Of a stretch of DNA of 64,000 nucleotides, positions 18,003 to 27,208 are shown one piece after another (positions within the stretch are counted from its first letter, which is position 1; each line of letters opens with the position of its first letter). The DNA comes from Janthinobacterium lividum. GTDB taxonomy: Bacteria; Pseudomonadota; Gammaproteobacteria; Burkholderiales; Burkholderiaceae_D. The notes beneath the pieces were generated by a model. That model was given only the letters and a program-made list of their open reading frames with translations, did no database searches and was not told the origin of the DNA. The stretch spans positions 3,162,001 through 3,226,000 of the forward strand of contig NZ_CP075583.1 in assembly GCF_023509035.1 (NCBI RefSeq), read 5' to 3'. The position numbers and the translations under genes are program-made.

Positions 18003-19874
18003 TTATTGCTGCGGCGTGCCGCGCACGTCGAATTCCACTTTCCAGCGCTCGGCACCGTCGGGTGAGACGGCCAGCAGCTCCAGGGTGCCCGCTTCCGTGA
18101 CGCGCGCGTGCAGTTTGACCTGCACCACGTCGCCGGCCTGGCGGCCTTCGGCGGACAGCGTCGCCTGGATTTCGCTCAGTTCCTGCAATTCATCGGGTCC
18201 CCAGAAGTCGAGCAAGTCGCCGATCTGGTCGTTGCGCCGCGTGGACGAGGCGAAGAAGCGGAAGTGCACCGGTTCTCCCACGACCAGGCCGAATTGCTGG
18301 CCTGGCAGTTCCAGTTCGCTGCCTTCTTCCATGCCGAACGGCGCCACGCACAGGGCCTGGATCGGCGGTTCCATGCCGGGGATGGCCGGCATGGCTGATT
18401 CGATGGCCACGTAGAAGGAACTGGCCGTGCCGCCGCGGATGCGCACGCCATGGCCACGCCGCACGTAGCTGTAGTAGGCTGCGCCGCGTGCCACGGCCAG
18501 GTCCAGGTCGGCCCCGGCCAGCATGCGCGCCGGTTCCGCGCCTTCCAGGTACAGCCAGTCGTTGACGGTGGCCATGATGCGCTGCACCAGCAAATCCGAC
18601 TTGAAGACGCCGCCGTTGAACAGCACGGCCGTAGGATGCAAAAAGCTGGCGTCATCCGATTGGCGGCCCGCAAAGCCTTCCAGTTCGGCCGTTGCCGCCA
18701 CCTGGCGGCCCAAGAACGCGGCCAGGTGGCGCGTGATGGCCGCGTCCTGCGCATACGGCAAGCCCAGTTGCGTCAGGCCGGCACGCGTGCGCACGGCGGG
18801 GCGGCTCGACGCTTCCACCTGCGGGAAGAAGCCGTCGAGGATGAAGGTGGACACTTCCGCGCGCGTCAGTTCCGTGCGGATGGAGCCGCCGATCAGTTTC
18901 GAGCCGCGGCTCGGCACGACGATGGGCGCCGTTTCCAGGCCGCTGTCGGCCAGCAGGCTTTCCTTGGCGCTGCGGCAGCCGTAAGTGAGCGCGCGCATTT
19001 GCCAGGCGTCGAGCTGGGTGCCGTTGGCCGCCAGTTTACGGGCCACCAGGTGGGCCAGCGCCAGGTCCATATTGTCGCCACCGAGCAGGATATGTTCGCC
19101 GACGGCCACGCGGTGCGGTTCCAGCACGCCGTCGCGTTCGAGCACGGCGATCAGCGAAAAGTCGCTGGTGCCGCCGCCTACGTCGACGACCAGGATGATG
19201 TCGCCCGGCTTGACTTCCTTGCGCCAGCGCCCTTCGCTGGTCTGTATCCAGCTGTACAGGGCCGCCTGCGGCTCTTCCAGCAAGGTCAGCGAGGCGTAGC
19301 CGGCCGCCTGCGCCGCTTCCATCGTCAGCTCGCGTGCGGCCGGGTCGAAGGACGCGGGAATCGTCACGGTGATTTCCTGCTGCGCGAACGGCGCTTGCGG
19401 GTGGGCGTTGTCCCAGGCCTGGCGCAAGTGCGTCAGGTAGCGCGTGGCGGCCGTGATCGGCGAAATGCGCGCGACTTCCGCAGGCGCGTCGTTCGGCAAA
19501 ATCGCCGCGCGGCGGTCCACGCCCGGGTGGCACAGCCAGCTTTTTGCGCTGGAAACCAAACGGATGGGCGTGGTGGCGCCGCGGCTGCGGGCCATTTCGC
19601 CGACGACGAATGGCGCTTCCGCTTCCTCGGTGACCCAGGGCAGGGCCAGGTCGCCCGCCGCCACTTCATCGGCGTGCGGCAGATACACGAACGATGGCAG
19701 CAGCGACAATTCTTCTACCGTGCCCGGCGCCGACAGTTGCGGCACTTTCAGTACGCCGTGGCTGGACTTTTCGCCATCGCTTTCGACCAGGTTCAAATAC
19801 GACAGGGCGCTGTGGGTGGTGCCCAGGTCGATGCCGATGGCGTAGCGCGGGCTTGAGTTGATCGCGTCGCTCAT
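18003..19874 (-). CDS. Hsp70-family protein, short form (623 aa)
   Basis: Second DnaK-like ATPase of the operon. It has GIDLGTTHSALSYL at the N-terminus, VVDVGGGTSDFSLI as phosphate 2 motif, EEPQAALY, and FNGGVFKSDLL near the end of the nucleotide-binding domain. The C-terminal part (about residues 490-623) is shorter than in the downstream paralogue. The two share long stretches of similar sequence (RLVSSAKSWL; LPYAQDAAITRHLA), so they probably arose by duplication and may form a heteromeric pair. It overlaps DUF2760 by 4 bp (ATGA). Confidence 0.88.
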   Translation of the reverse strand: MSDAINSSPRYAIGIDLGTTHSALSYLNLVESDGEKSSHGVLKVPQLSAPGTVEELSLLPSFVYLPHADEVAAGDLALPWVTEEAEAPFVVGEMARSRGATTPIRLVSSAKSWLCHPGVDRRAAILPNDAPAEVARISPITAATRYLTHLRQAWDNAHPQAPFAQQEITVTIPASFDPAARELTMEAAQAAGYASLTLLEEPQAALYSWIQTSEGRWRKEVKPGDIILVVDVGGGTSDFSLIAVLERDGVLEPHRVAVGEHILLGGDNMDLALAHLVARKLAANGTQLDAWQMRALTYGCRSAKESLLADSGLETAPIVVPSRGSKLIGGSIRTELTRAEVSTFILDGFFPQVEASSRPAVRTRAGLTQLGLPYAQDAAITRHLAAFLGRQVAATAELEGFAGRQSDDASFLHPTAVLFNGGVFKSDLLVQRIMATVNDWLYLEGAEPARMLAGADLDLAVARGAAYYSYVRRGHGVRIRGGTASSFYVAIESAMPAIPGMEPPIQALCVAPFGMEEGSELELPGQQFGLVVGEPVHFRFFASSTRRNDQIGDLLDFWGPDELQELSEIQATLSAEGRQAGDVVQVKLHARVTEAGTLELLAVSPDGAERWKVEFDVRGTPQQ

Positions 19875-20458
19875 AGTTCCACCTCGGCCGGTGCCAGGAT
19901 GGCGGCGTCGTGCTGCTCGCTCAGTTTCGGCAGGCGCACGCTGGAGGCGCGCCAGCCGCGGTGGCTGAGGGTGCCCGTGAACGGCGCCGAGCCGACGACG
20001 TTGCCCGTCAGGCGTACCTGGGCGCTGTCAAAGCCTTCCTGCAGCACGATGCGGCTGCCCTCGGCTTCCTGGCGCACGGCTTCGATGGTGAAGTATTCGC
20101 GCATGACCTTGGCGCAGCCTTCGTGCACCACGCGGGCGGCCGCGCCGATGTCGGCATCGGCATGGCTGCCCAGGTTTTCCTGGGTGAAGTCGATCAATCG
20201 CGCTTCGCGCTGCAGCAGGGCCAGCAATTGCAGGGCCGCGTCCGGTGTGGCTTCTTTCAAAATGACGGGGGCGGCGGCCGGCGTCGGCACGGGAGCGGGC
20301 GCCGGTGCAGGCGCCACGGGAGCGACGGGCGCAGCCTCGGGCAAGGACAGTTTTTCCACGCGGGCCGCATAGGCGGCGTCCGACAGGGTGCTGAAGAAGG
20401 CGCCGAAAGCCAGCGGGACTCGGCGCCAGAACGATGGGTGGGACGATGGTGTGCTCAT
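19871..20458 (-). CDS. DUF2760-domain protein
   Basis: First gene of the three-gene operon with two Hsp70 paralogues. The 195-residue product has an N-terminal segment FWRRVPLAFGAFFSTLSD, a Pro/Ala/Val-rich low-complexity linker (about residues 40-68), and a conserved C-terminal DUF2760 region (LLALLQREARLIDFTQE; VHEGCAKVMREYF; FTGTLSHRGWRA). No enzymatic motif is visible. DUF2760 genes commonly sit next to such Hsp70 pairs, so a partner or adaptor role is plausible but unproven. Confidence 0.87.
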   Translation of the reverse strand: MSTPSSHPSFWRRVPLAFGAFFSTLSDAAYAARVEKLSLPEAAPVAPVAPAPAPAPVPTPAAAPVILKEATPDAALQLLALLQREARLIDFTQENLGSHADADIGAAARVVHEGCAKVMREYFTIEAVRQEAEGSRIVLQEGFDSAQVRLTGNVVGSAPFTGTLSHRGWRASSVRLPKLSEQHDAAILAPAEVEL

Positions 20459-20714
20459 AGGAACTCGCTTCTCTGATCTGTAGGGGAGGCGTCGGCGGCG
20501 CGGAACCGCTTCGCAAGGTGTTGCATGCGCCGGCCCAATGGGGCCGGCTGGCGTTTGCCCGCATGATACCAGCTACCGGGCTGTCGCCAAAGTCGCCGGC
20601 CCCCGCGCAGCGAGCTTGCAGCATGGATTTTCTTTGTTCCTGCGCAAGGAAACGCTCGATTGCGTGCCGCTTCGACTAAAATCGCGCATTATCTTTTCGC
20701 ATTGCCTTTATGCC

Positions 20715-21314
20715 ATGTCTACCGACTTTTCCCCCTATCTAGCCAGCAGCCTGTATATCGACAGCGACCATCCGGCCGTGCGCGCCAGGGCGGCCGAGCT
20801 GGCGGCAGGCGCGGTGGGCGACGCGGCCATCGCGGCCCGCTGCTTTGCATTCGTGCGCGACGAGGTCGCCCACAGCTGGGATTACCAGCGCAATCCCGTT
20901 ACCTGTCGCGCTTCCGACGTCTTGCAGCATGGCACGGGCTATTGCTATGCCAAGAGCCATTTGCTGGCCGCGCTGCTGCGCGCCAACGGCATTCCTGCCG
21001 GCCTGTGCTATCAGCGCCTGGCTGTCGGCGAAGTGGGGCCGCCATTTTGCCTGCATGGCTTGAACGCCGTGTATCTGCAAGAGTTTGGCTGGTACCGCAT
21101 CGATGCGCGCGGCAACAAGCCCGGCGTCGCGGCCGCCTTCACGCCGCCGCAGGAGCAACTGGCCTTTCCCGTGCTGGCGCCCGAGGAGCGTGACATGCCT
21201 GAAATCTGGCCGGCGCCATTGCCGCAGGTGGTGGCTGCGCTGACCGGCTATGCGACCGTGCAGGACGTGGCGGCGCATCTGCCCGATGTCGAGATGCTTC
21301 CGCTTAGCAAATAA
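20715..21314 (+). CDS. Transglutaminase-like (cysteine protease fold) protein
   Basis: Cytoplasmic 199-residue protein with the transglutaminase-like core. The likely catalytic triad is C77 (in GTGYCYAKSHL), H114 (CLHGLN) and D130 (YRIDARG). The LLAALLRANGIPAGLCY stretch after the cysteine is typical of this superfamily. The start at 20715 (MSTDFSPYL) is preferred over longer upstream frames because the family homology begins there. Members of this group are usually peptidases or amidases rather than true crosslinkers; substrate unknown. Confidence 0.85.
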   Translation: MSTDFSPYLASSLYIDSDHPAVRARAAELAAGAVGDAAIAARCFAFVRDEVAHSWDYQRNPVTCRASDVLQHGTGYCYAKSHLLAALLRANGIPAGLCYQRLAVGEVGPPFCLHGLNAVYLQEFGWYRIDARGNKPGVAAAFTPPQEQLAFPVLAPEERDMPEIWPAPLPQVVAALTGYATVQDVAAHLPDVEMLPLSK

Positions 21315-21330
21315 TCCAAAGAAAGAAATC

Positions 21331-22119
21331 ATGAAAAAATCTATATTGGTCTGATCGGCCTGTTGCTGCTGGCCGGTTGCGGCGGCAAGGGCGAGAGCGG
21401 CGGGCAATCGAGCGCCGCGCGCCTCGATGGCAAGGAAAAGGGCAGCGAATTCCTTGCCTATGAACATAATGTCAGCGTCGATACGCACGAGACGCAAGTG
21501 CGGCCCCCTGTATGAAAAAGTGGTCGCTGCCTGCAAGGCCGATACGGAAAACGGCTGTCTGCTGCTCGATTCCAGCGTCGACGGCGGCCGCTACGTGCAT
21601 GCGCGCATCAGCATGCGCGCCAAGCCGGCCGGCATCAAGAAACTCGTCGCGCTGGTCGCGGCCGCAGGCGACGTCACCAGCCAGGGCACTAAGGTGGAAG
21701 ACCTGGGCCGTCCTGTGCTCGACAGCAAGAAACGCCTGGAAATGCTCAAGCAGTACCAAGTCCAGCTGCAAGACCTGGAAAAGCGCTCGGGAGCTAACGT
21801 CGACGCCCTGATCAAGGTGACCAAGGAGCTGGCGACCGTGCAAGTGGAACTGGAGCAGGCGACAGCGGCCAATGCGCTGTTGATGCAGCGCATCGATACG
21901 GACTTGCTGAACGTGGTCATCAGCGCCGAAGGCAGGCAATCGTTCTGGCGGCCCGTCAAGCGCGCGCTGGGCAATTTCACGGAAAATCTGTCGGAAGGCG
22001 TGGCCAACGCTATCACGGCCATGGCCTACATCCTGCCGTGGCTGATCGCTTTCGTGCTGCTGTTCCCGCTGGGACGCAAGGGCTGGCGCCGCCTGCGCGG
22101 AGCGCCGCGCAAGGATTAA
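21331..22119 (+). CDS. DUF4349 lipoprotein (frameshifted twice in this sequence)
   Basis: Membrane lipoprotein of the DUF4349 family. The 5' end at 21331 carries a lipoprotein signal (IGLIGLLLLAGCGG) only after one A is restored to the A run 21334-21339. A second error, one extra C in the C run 21504-21508, must be removed to join QVRPLYEKV. With both corrected the product is 262 residues. It contains a coiled-coil segment (about QVQLQDLEKRSGANVDALI and following) and one C-terminal membrane segment (YILPWLIAFVLLFPL). As given, the longest frame (21427-22119) starts out of frame before joining the true sequence. The gene follows the transglutaminase-like gene by 16 bp and may share its transcript. 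Confidence 0.82.
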
Positions 22120-22158
22120 GCTTCGTTGAGCAATTCGCTCCCGTTCAGTCTCCCCGGT

Positions 22159-23010
22159 TCAGCCAGCGCCGCCCAGCCGGCGCAACGCCGCCAGCGCGGC
22201 GCTGCCGGGTGGCGCCGTCATGACGACGATGCGCTGCTCGAGGTCCTCGCCACAATTCAGCATCTGCCAGTCCAGTGTCAATTCGCCCACCAGCGGGTGC
22301 CGGTAAGCCTTGCTGCCGACGTTGGCGCTGGCGACCTGGTGGAAAGCCCACCAGCGCCGGAAGTCGGCGTCGTGCACGGACAATTCTCCGATCAACGCGG
22401 CCAGGCTCGGATCGTCCGGAAAGCGCGCCGCCTCCATGCGCAGGAAGGAGACGCAGTCGCGACCGATCGCCTCCCAATCCACATACAGGCCGCGCACGCG
22501 CGGATCGAGGAAGGACAGGCGGATCAGGTTGCGCTGCGCGACCGGCACGGCGGCGAAATCGAGGTACAGGGCGGCGCCGAGCGCGTTCCAGGCCAGCACG
22601 TCCATGTAGCGGCCCAGCACCAGCGCCGGCGCGTCGCACAGGCAGTCGAGCAGGCGCCGCGTGCGCTCGCCGACGCGCTGGGGCGGGCGCCTGCGCGTCA
22701 GCGCGCCACCCTGGTGGGCCAGCCGGTAAAGGTAGTCCTCCTGCGCCTCGTCGAGGCGCAGCGCGCGCGCCAAAGCCGCCAGCACCGGCCGTGATGCGTG
22801 CAGGCGTCCCTGTTCCAGGCGGGTGTAATAGTCGGTGCTGATGGCCGCCATTTGCGCCACCTCCTCTCTGCGCAGGCCGGGCACGCGGCGCGCCTGGCCG
22901 AACTCGGGCAGGCCGGCGTCGGCGGGGCGCAGTTCGGCGCGGCGGGCGCGCAGGAACTCGCCAAGGTCGTTGGCTGGGGGGAGCGGGTGGTCATGCCTAG
23001 ATGATGCCAT
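22159..23010 (-). CDS. Helix-turn-helix regulator with MmyB-like ligand-binding domain
   Basis: Transcriptional regulator of 283 residues. An N-terminal XRE-type helix-turn-helix (FLRARRAEL; RRVPGLRREEVAQMAAIS; YYTRLEQGR) is followed by an MmyB-like PAS-fold domain (VLGRYMDVLAWNALGAAL; HQVASANVGSKAYRHP; MTAPPGS near the end). It is divergent from the alpha/beta hydrolase gene at 23134, with 123 bp between them, a common arrangement in which this family controls the neighbouring enzyme. The ligand is unknown, though fatty-acid-like molecules have been found in MmyB structures. Confidence 0.87.
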   Translation of the reverse strand: MASSRHDHPLPPANDLGEFLRARRAELRPADAGLPEFGQARRVPGLRREEVAQMAAISTDYYTRLEQGRLHASRPVLAALARALRLDEAQEDYLYRLAHQGGALTRRRPPQRVGERTRRLLDCLCDAPALVLGRYMDVLAWNALGAALYLDFAAVPVAQRNLIRLSFLDPRVRGLYVDWEAIGRDCVSFLRMEAARFPDDPSLAALIGELSVHDADFRRWWAFHQVASANVGSKAYRHPLVGELTLDWQMLNCGEDLEQRIVVMTAPPGSAALAALRRLGGAG

Positions 23011-23133
23011 GGCAGGCGGGCAGCGTGCCAGGGATAGATTTTCCTAGGATGCGGCGGCACTGGTTGGACATGGGGGGCGGCGCTACCATGCATCGCACTG
23101 GCCACGTCCCGGCCATCCACCAGGAGAACTAGC

Positions 23134-24048
23134 ATGAGAAGCAACGTCACATTCAACAGCCACGGTTTGAAACTGGCCGGCCACCTTTATCTGCCGGCTG
23201 ACTTCAAGGACGGCGAGCGCCGCGCCGCCATCCTCGTCTGCCACCCCTTCGGCGGCGTCAAGGAGCAGACCGCCGGCCTGTACGTCGAACGCCTGGCCGC
23301 CAGCGGCTTCGTCACGCTCGCCTTCGACGCCGCCTACCAGGGTGAGAGCGAGGGCGAGCCGCGCTTCCTGGAAGATCCATTCGCTCGCGCCGAGGACATC
23401 AAGAGCGCCGTCAACTACCTGTCCAACCTGGCGCAGGTCGACCCGCTGCGCATCGGCGCGCTGGGCATTTGCGCCGCCGGCGGCTACGTGCCGTACACGG
23501 CCCAGACCGAGCGCCGTATCAAGGCCGTCGCCGCCGTCAGCGGGACGGACATGGGCATGCTGTTCCGCGAAGGCCTGGGCGGTGGCGGCAGTGCCGCCGC
23601 CCTCAGGGAGTTGCTCGACGAGGTAGGCTTGCAGCGTAGCCGCGAGGCGCGCGGCGATCCGGCGCGGCTCGATCCGGTGGTACCGCACACGCCAGCCGAG
23701 GTGGCCGATGGCACGCCAACGCTGTATCGTGAAGGCTCCGACTACTACCGCACCGCCCGCGGACAGCACCCGAACTCGCCTAACAAGTACCTGTTTACCA
23801 GCATCGACCGCATCGCCGCCTACGCATCCTATGAGCGCGTCGACCTGATTTCGCCACACCCGCTGCTGCTGATCGCCGGAACCGAGGCGGACACGCGCTA
23901 TTTCAGCGAATTGGCCTACGCCAAAGCGCACGAGCCGAAGGAGTTATTCCTGGTCGACGGCGCCAGCCACGTCGACCTGTACGACAAGCCGCAGTACGTT
24001 GGCCCGGCCGTCGACAAGCTTACGGCCTTCTTCACGCGCTACCTGTGA
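23134..24048 (+). CDS. Alpha/beta hydrolase, dienelactone-hydrolase-like (YcjY-type)
   Basis: Cytoplasmic hydrolase of 304 residues with no signal peptide. Visible motifs are the oxyanion-side HPFGGVKEQTAGLY, nucleophile elbow GICAAG with C113 in the position normally taken by serine, an Asp in LIAGTEADTRY, and a His in DGASHVDLYD. A cysteine nucleophile is known for dienelactone hydrolase relatives. It is controlled in all likelihood by the divergent MmyB-type regulator. A terminator follows 77 bp after the stop, so it is probably monocistronic. Substrate unknown. Confidence 0.85.
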   Translation: MRSNVTFNSHGLKLAGHLYLPADFKDGERRAAILVCHPFGGVKEQTAGLYVERLAASGFVTLAFDAAYQGESEGEPRFLEDPFARAEDIKSAVNYLSNLAQVDPLRIGALGICAAGGYVPYTAQTERRIKAVAAVSGTDMGMLFREGLGGGGSAAALRELLDEVGLQRSREARGDPARLDPVVPHTPAEVADGTPTLYREGSDYYRTARGQHPNSPNKYLFTSIDRIAAYASYERVDLISPHPLLLIAGTEADTRYFSELAYAKAHEPKELFLVDGASHVDLYDKPQYVGPAVDKLTAFFTRYL

Positions 24049-24125
24049 GGCGAGCGTAGCGGCGCCGCCCAGTCACGGCGGCGCCGCTGACATGCGCCGT
24101 GCGCGCCTCGCCTTCGGTCAGCCCG

Positions 24126-24163
24126 CCTGGCTGCACAGTCCTTGTGCAGCCAGGTTTTTTTTT
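24126..24163 (+). terminator. Rho-independent terminator upstream of urtA
   Basis: Perfect 12-bp stem (arms CCTGGCTGCACA and TGTGCAGCCAGG) with a 5-nt loop and nine Ts. It ends the alpha/beta hydrolase transcript and isolates the urt operon, whose promoter must therefore lie in 24164-24298. Confidence 0.92.
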
Positions 24164-24298
24164 CGTGCGCAATCGCCGCTGGCGCACCAAAGAATGGCGC
24201 ATGCACCATCGTGGATGGCTGCGGATGCTGGCATGCATTCTGCTTTAACAACATCGTATGCCCAGCCCGACCCCCACGAACCCATCACAGGAGTCCCC

Positions 24299-25552
24299 AT
24301 GTCACGACGTATCATCCTGAAAGCGGCCGCCGCCGGCGCACTGGCCCTGGCCACGTCCACTTACATGCAGGCAGCCTTGGCCGCCGACACGATCAAGGTG
24401 GGCATTTTGCACTCCCTGTCGGGCACCATGGCCATTTCCGAAACGTCACTGAAAGACGTGGCGCTGATGACGATCGCCGAGATCAATGCCAAGGGCGGCG
24501 TACTGGGCAAGAAGCTGGAAGCCGTCGTCGTCGATCCCGCGTCGAACTGGCCTTTGTTCGCGGAAAAAGCGCGCCAGCTGGTGGCGCAGGACAAGGTTGC
24601 CGTCGTGTTTGGCTGCTGGACGTCCGTGTCGCGCAAGTCGGTCTTGCCGGTGTTCAAGGAACTCAACAGCCTGCTATTTTACCCGGTGCAATATGAGGGT
24701 GAGGAGCTGGAAAAGAATGTGTTTTATACGGGCGCCGCGCCGAACCAGCAGGCGATACCCGCCGTGGAATACCTGATGAGCAAGGATGGCGGCGGGGCCA
24801 AGCGCTTCGTGCTGCTGGGCACGGATTACGTGTATCCGCGCACCACCAACAAGATCTTGCGCGCCTTCCTGAAAAGTAAAGGCGTCAAGGATAGCGATAT
24901 CAGCGAGGTCTACACGCCGTTCGGCCATGCTGATTATCAAACCATCGTCGCCAACATCAAGAAGTTTTCCACCGGCGGCAAGACGGCCGTCATTTCCACC
25001 ATCAATGGCGATTCCAACGTGCCGTTCTACAAGGAACTGGGCAATGCGGGCTTGAAAGCCACGGACGTGCCCGTCGTTGCGTTTTCCGTGGGCGAGGAAG
25101 AGCTGCGCGGCATCGATAGCAAGCCCTTGCTCGGTCATCTGGCGGCGTGGAATTATTTTGAATCCGTCAAAAATCCCGTCAACACGGCTTTCATCAAGCA
25201 GTGGAAAACGTATGCGGTGGCGCAAAAGTTGCCGAACGCGGGTTCGGTCGTGACGAACGACCCGATGGAAGCCACCTATGTCGGCATCCACATGTGGGCG
25301 CAAGCCGTGGAGAAGGCGAAATCGACGGACACGGACAAGGTGATCGCCGCCATGGCCGGCCAGAGCGTCAAGGCGCCGTCCGGCTTTACCCTGACCATGG
25401 ACCCGACCAATCACCACTTGCACAAGCCCGTGATGATCGGCGAGATCAAGGCGGATGGGCAATTCAATGTCGTGTGGAAAACAAAGGAGCCGATCCGCGC
25501 CCAGCCGTGGAGCCCGTTTATCAAGGGCAATGAGGGCAAGCAAAAGCTGTAA
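24299..25552 (+). CDS. urtA: Urea ABC transporter substrate-binding protein UrtA
   Basis: Periplasmic binding protein that captures urea (or short amides) for the UrtBCDE importer. The 417-residue product starts at ATG 24299 with AGGAG upstream, and has a signal peptide with an arginine pair (MSRRIILKAAAAG) ending near AALAA. The mature protein opens IKVGILHSLSGTMAISE, a signature of the UrtA branch of the branched-chain amino-acid binding family; GCWTSVSRKSVLPVF and the NSLLFYPVQYEGEE stretch are further UrtA traits. Five urt genes follow in order, and a hairpin after the stop probably raises urtA mRNA relative to the rest. Confidence 0.95.
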   Translation: MSRRIILKAAAAGALALATSTYMQAALAADTIKVGILHSLSGTMAISETSLKDVALMTIAEINAKGGVLGKKLEAVVVDPASNWPLFAEKARQLVAQDKVAVVFGCWTSVSRKSVLPVFKELNSLLFYPVQYEGEELEKNVFYTGAAPNQQAIPAVEYLMSKDGGGAKRFVLLGTDYVYPRTTNKILRAFLKSKGVKDSDISEVYTPFGHADYQTIVANIKKFSTGGKTAVISTINGDSNVPFYKELGNAGLKATDVPVVAFSVGEEELRGIDSKPLLGHLAAWNYFESVKNPVNTAFIKQWKTYAVAQKLPNAGSVVTNDPMEATYVGIHMWAQAVEKAKSTDTDKVIAAMAGQSVKAPSGFTLTMDPTNHHLHKPVMIGEIKADGQFNVVWKTKEPIRAQPWSPFIKGNEGKQKL

Positions 25553-25562
25553 AGAGCCACGC

Positions 25563-25595
25563 CGGCGCCACCGGACAATGCGTCCGGTGGCGCCG
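25563..25595 (+). other. Intercistronic hairpin between urtA and urtB
   Basis: Perfect 14-bp GC-rich inverted repeat (arms CGGCGCCACCGGAC and GTCCGGTGGCGCCG) with a 5-nt loop, placed 10 bp after the urtA stop and 26 bp before urtB. No T tract follows, so it is more likely an RNA-stabilising or partial-termination element than a full terminator. Such elements often give excess binding protein over permease. Confidence 0.8.
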
Positions 25596-25621
25596 ACTAT
25601 CAACGCTTTTCCGGGATATCA

Positions 25622-27208
25622 ATGAGGCTATTCACATCGCTGCTGGTCTTCGCCTGCCTGTGCCTGTCATCCATGGCGCAGGCCGCCATCCCTCCTGAGC
25701 TGCTGAAACCGCTGTCCGGCGACGACCCCGACACAAGGGTCGCCGCCGTCGCGCAGATCGCCGCCCTGGCCACGCCTGAGGCCGCCCGCGTGCTGCAAGC
25801 CTTGCAGGACGACGCGTTATACGCGACACCCGACGGCCAGGTCTACATCGTCGACGGCGAGCAGGCGTATGAGCCGGCAAGCGGCAAGAGCGTGCCGCTG
25901 CCCGACGGCATCGATGGCGTGATGGTCAACAACCGCTTGCGCTCGGCCGTGGCGGGCGCCTTGTCGGGGTTGAAACTGCTGGCGCCCGAGCGGGCCACGC
26001 GCCTGGCCGCTGCGCAAGCGCTGCAGCAATCCGTCGATCCCGCACAAATCACTTTGATCCGCAAGGCGCTGGCGCAGGAGCGTGATGCCGACATTCAGCA
26101 GATATTGCAGGTGCTGATCGCCAGCGCCAACCTGCATGCGCCCGATGCGGCCACGCGCAAGGCCGCCGTGCAGGCGCTGGCCGGCAGCAGCGATGCGCGC
26201 CTGCTGCCCGTGCTGCAAGCCATGCTGGAAAAGGAAGGCGAGCCCGATGAAGCCGTGCAACTGGCCGCCATTGAGACCATGCGCCAGATCAAGGGAAGAG
26301 TGGCGCGCATGGAATTTGCCGGCAATGTGTTCTACGGCATTTCCCTGGGCAGTGTGCTGTTGCTGGCCGCGCTGGGACTGGCCATCACCTTCGGCTTGAT
26401 GGGCATCATCAACATGGCGCATGGCGAATTGCTGATGATAGGCGCCTACACGACGTATCTGTGCCAGCTGTTTTTCCGTACCTACCTGCCCGGCATGCAG
26501 GAAGCCTACCTGCTGGCCGCGCTACCGGCCGCCTTTCTTGTTGCCGGACTGGTGGGCGTGGCGCTGGAACGCACCGTGATTCGCTGGCTGTATGGCCGGC
26601 CGCTGGAAACCCTGCTGGCCACCTGGGGCATCAGCCTGATCCTCATGCAGGCGGTGCGTACGATCTTCGGCGCGCAAAACGTGGAAGTGGCCAATCCGGC
26701 CTGGATGTCGGGCGGAGTGACCGTACTGGGCGGCCTCGTGCTGCCGTACAACCGCCTGGCCATCATTGCCTTTGCCATCGTCGTCGTCGTGGCCGTGTGG
26801 TTGATTTTGAACAAGACGCGCCTGGGCCTGTTCGTGCGGGCCGTCACGCAAAACCGCCGCATGGCCGATTGCGTGGGCGTGGCCACGGGCAAGGTCGACA
26901 TGCTGACGTTTGGCCTCGGTTCCGGCATCGCGGGCCTGGGCGGCGTGGCCCTGTCGCAGCTGGGCAATGTGGGGCCGGACCTGGGCCAAAGCTATATCGT
27001 CGATTCCTTCATGGTGGTGGTACTGGGTGGCGTGGGCCAGCTGGCCGGCACCGTGATCGCCGCGCTGGGCCTGGGCGAAGTGAACAAATTCCTCGAACCG
27101 GTGGCGGGCGCCGTGCTGGCGAAGATCGCCATTCTCGTGTTCATCATCATTTTCATCCAGCGCCGGCCGCAGGGCCTGTTTGCCATGAAGGGACGCAGCG
27201 TCGAATGA
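25622..27208 (+). CDS. urtB: Urea ABC transporter permease UrtB
   Basis: Inner-membrane permease of the urea importer, 528 residues. After a signal-like N-terminus there is an approximately 200-residue extracytoplasmic helical-repeat region (for example [19 protein letters not shown]), characteristic of UrtB and absent from LivH. The LivH-like membrane domain follows ([55 protein letters not shown]). The stop overlaps the urtC start by 4 bp (ATGA). Confidence 0.94.
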   Translation: MRLFTSLLVFACLCLSSMAQAAIPPELLKPLSGDDPDTRVAAVAQIAALATPEAARVLQALQDDALYATPDGQVYIVDGEQAYEPASGKSVPLPDGIDGVMVNNRLRSAVAGALSGLKLLAPERATRLAAAQALQQSVDPAQITLIRKALAQERDADIQQILQVLIASANLHAPDAATRKAAVQALAGSSDARLLPVLQAMLEKEGEPDEAVQLAAIETMRQIKGRVARMEFAGNVFYGISLGSVLLLAALGLAITFGLMGIINMAHGELLMIGAYTTYLCQLFFRTYLPGMQEAYLLAALPAAFLVAGLVGVALERTVIRWLYGRPLETLLATWGISLILMQAVRTIFGAQNVEVANPAWMSGGVTVLGGLVLPYNRLAIIAFAIVVVVAVWLILNKTRLGLFVRAVTQNRRMADCVGVATGKVDMLTFGLGSGIAGLGGVALSQLGNVGPDLGQSYIVDSFMVVVLGGVGQLAGTVIAALGLGEVNKFLEPVAGAVLAKIAILVFIIIFIQRRPQGLFAMKGRSVE

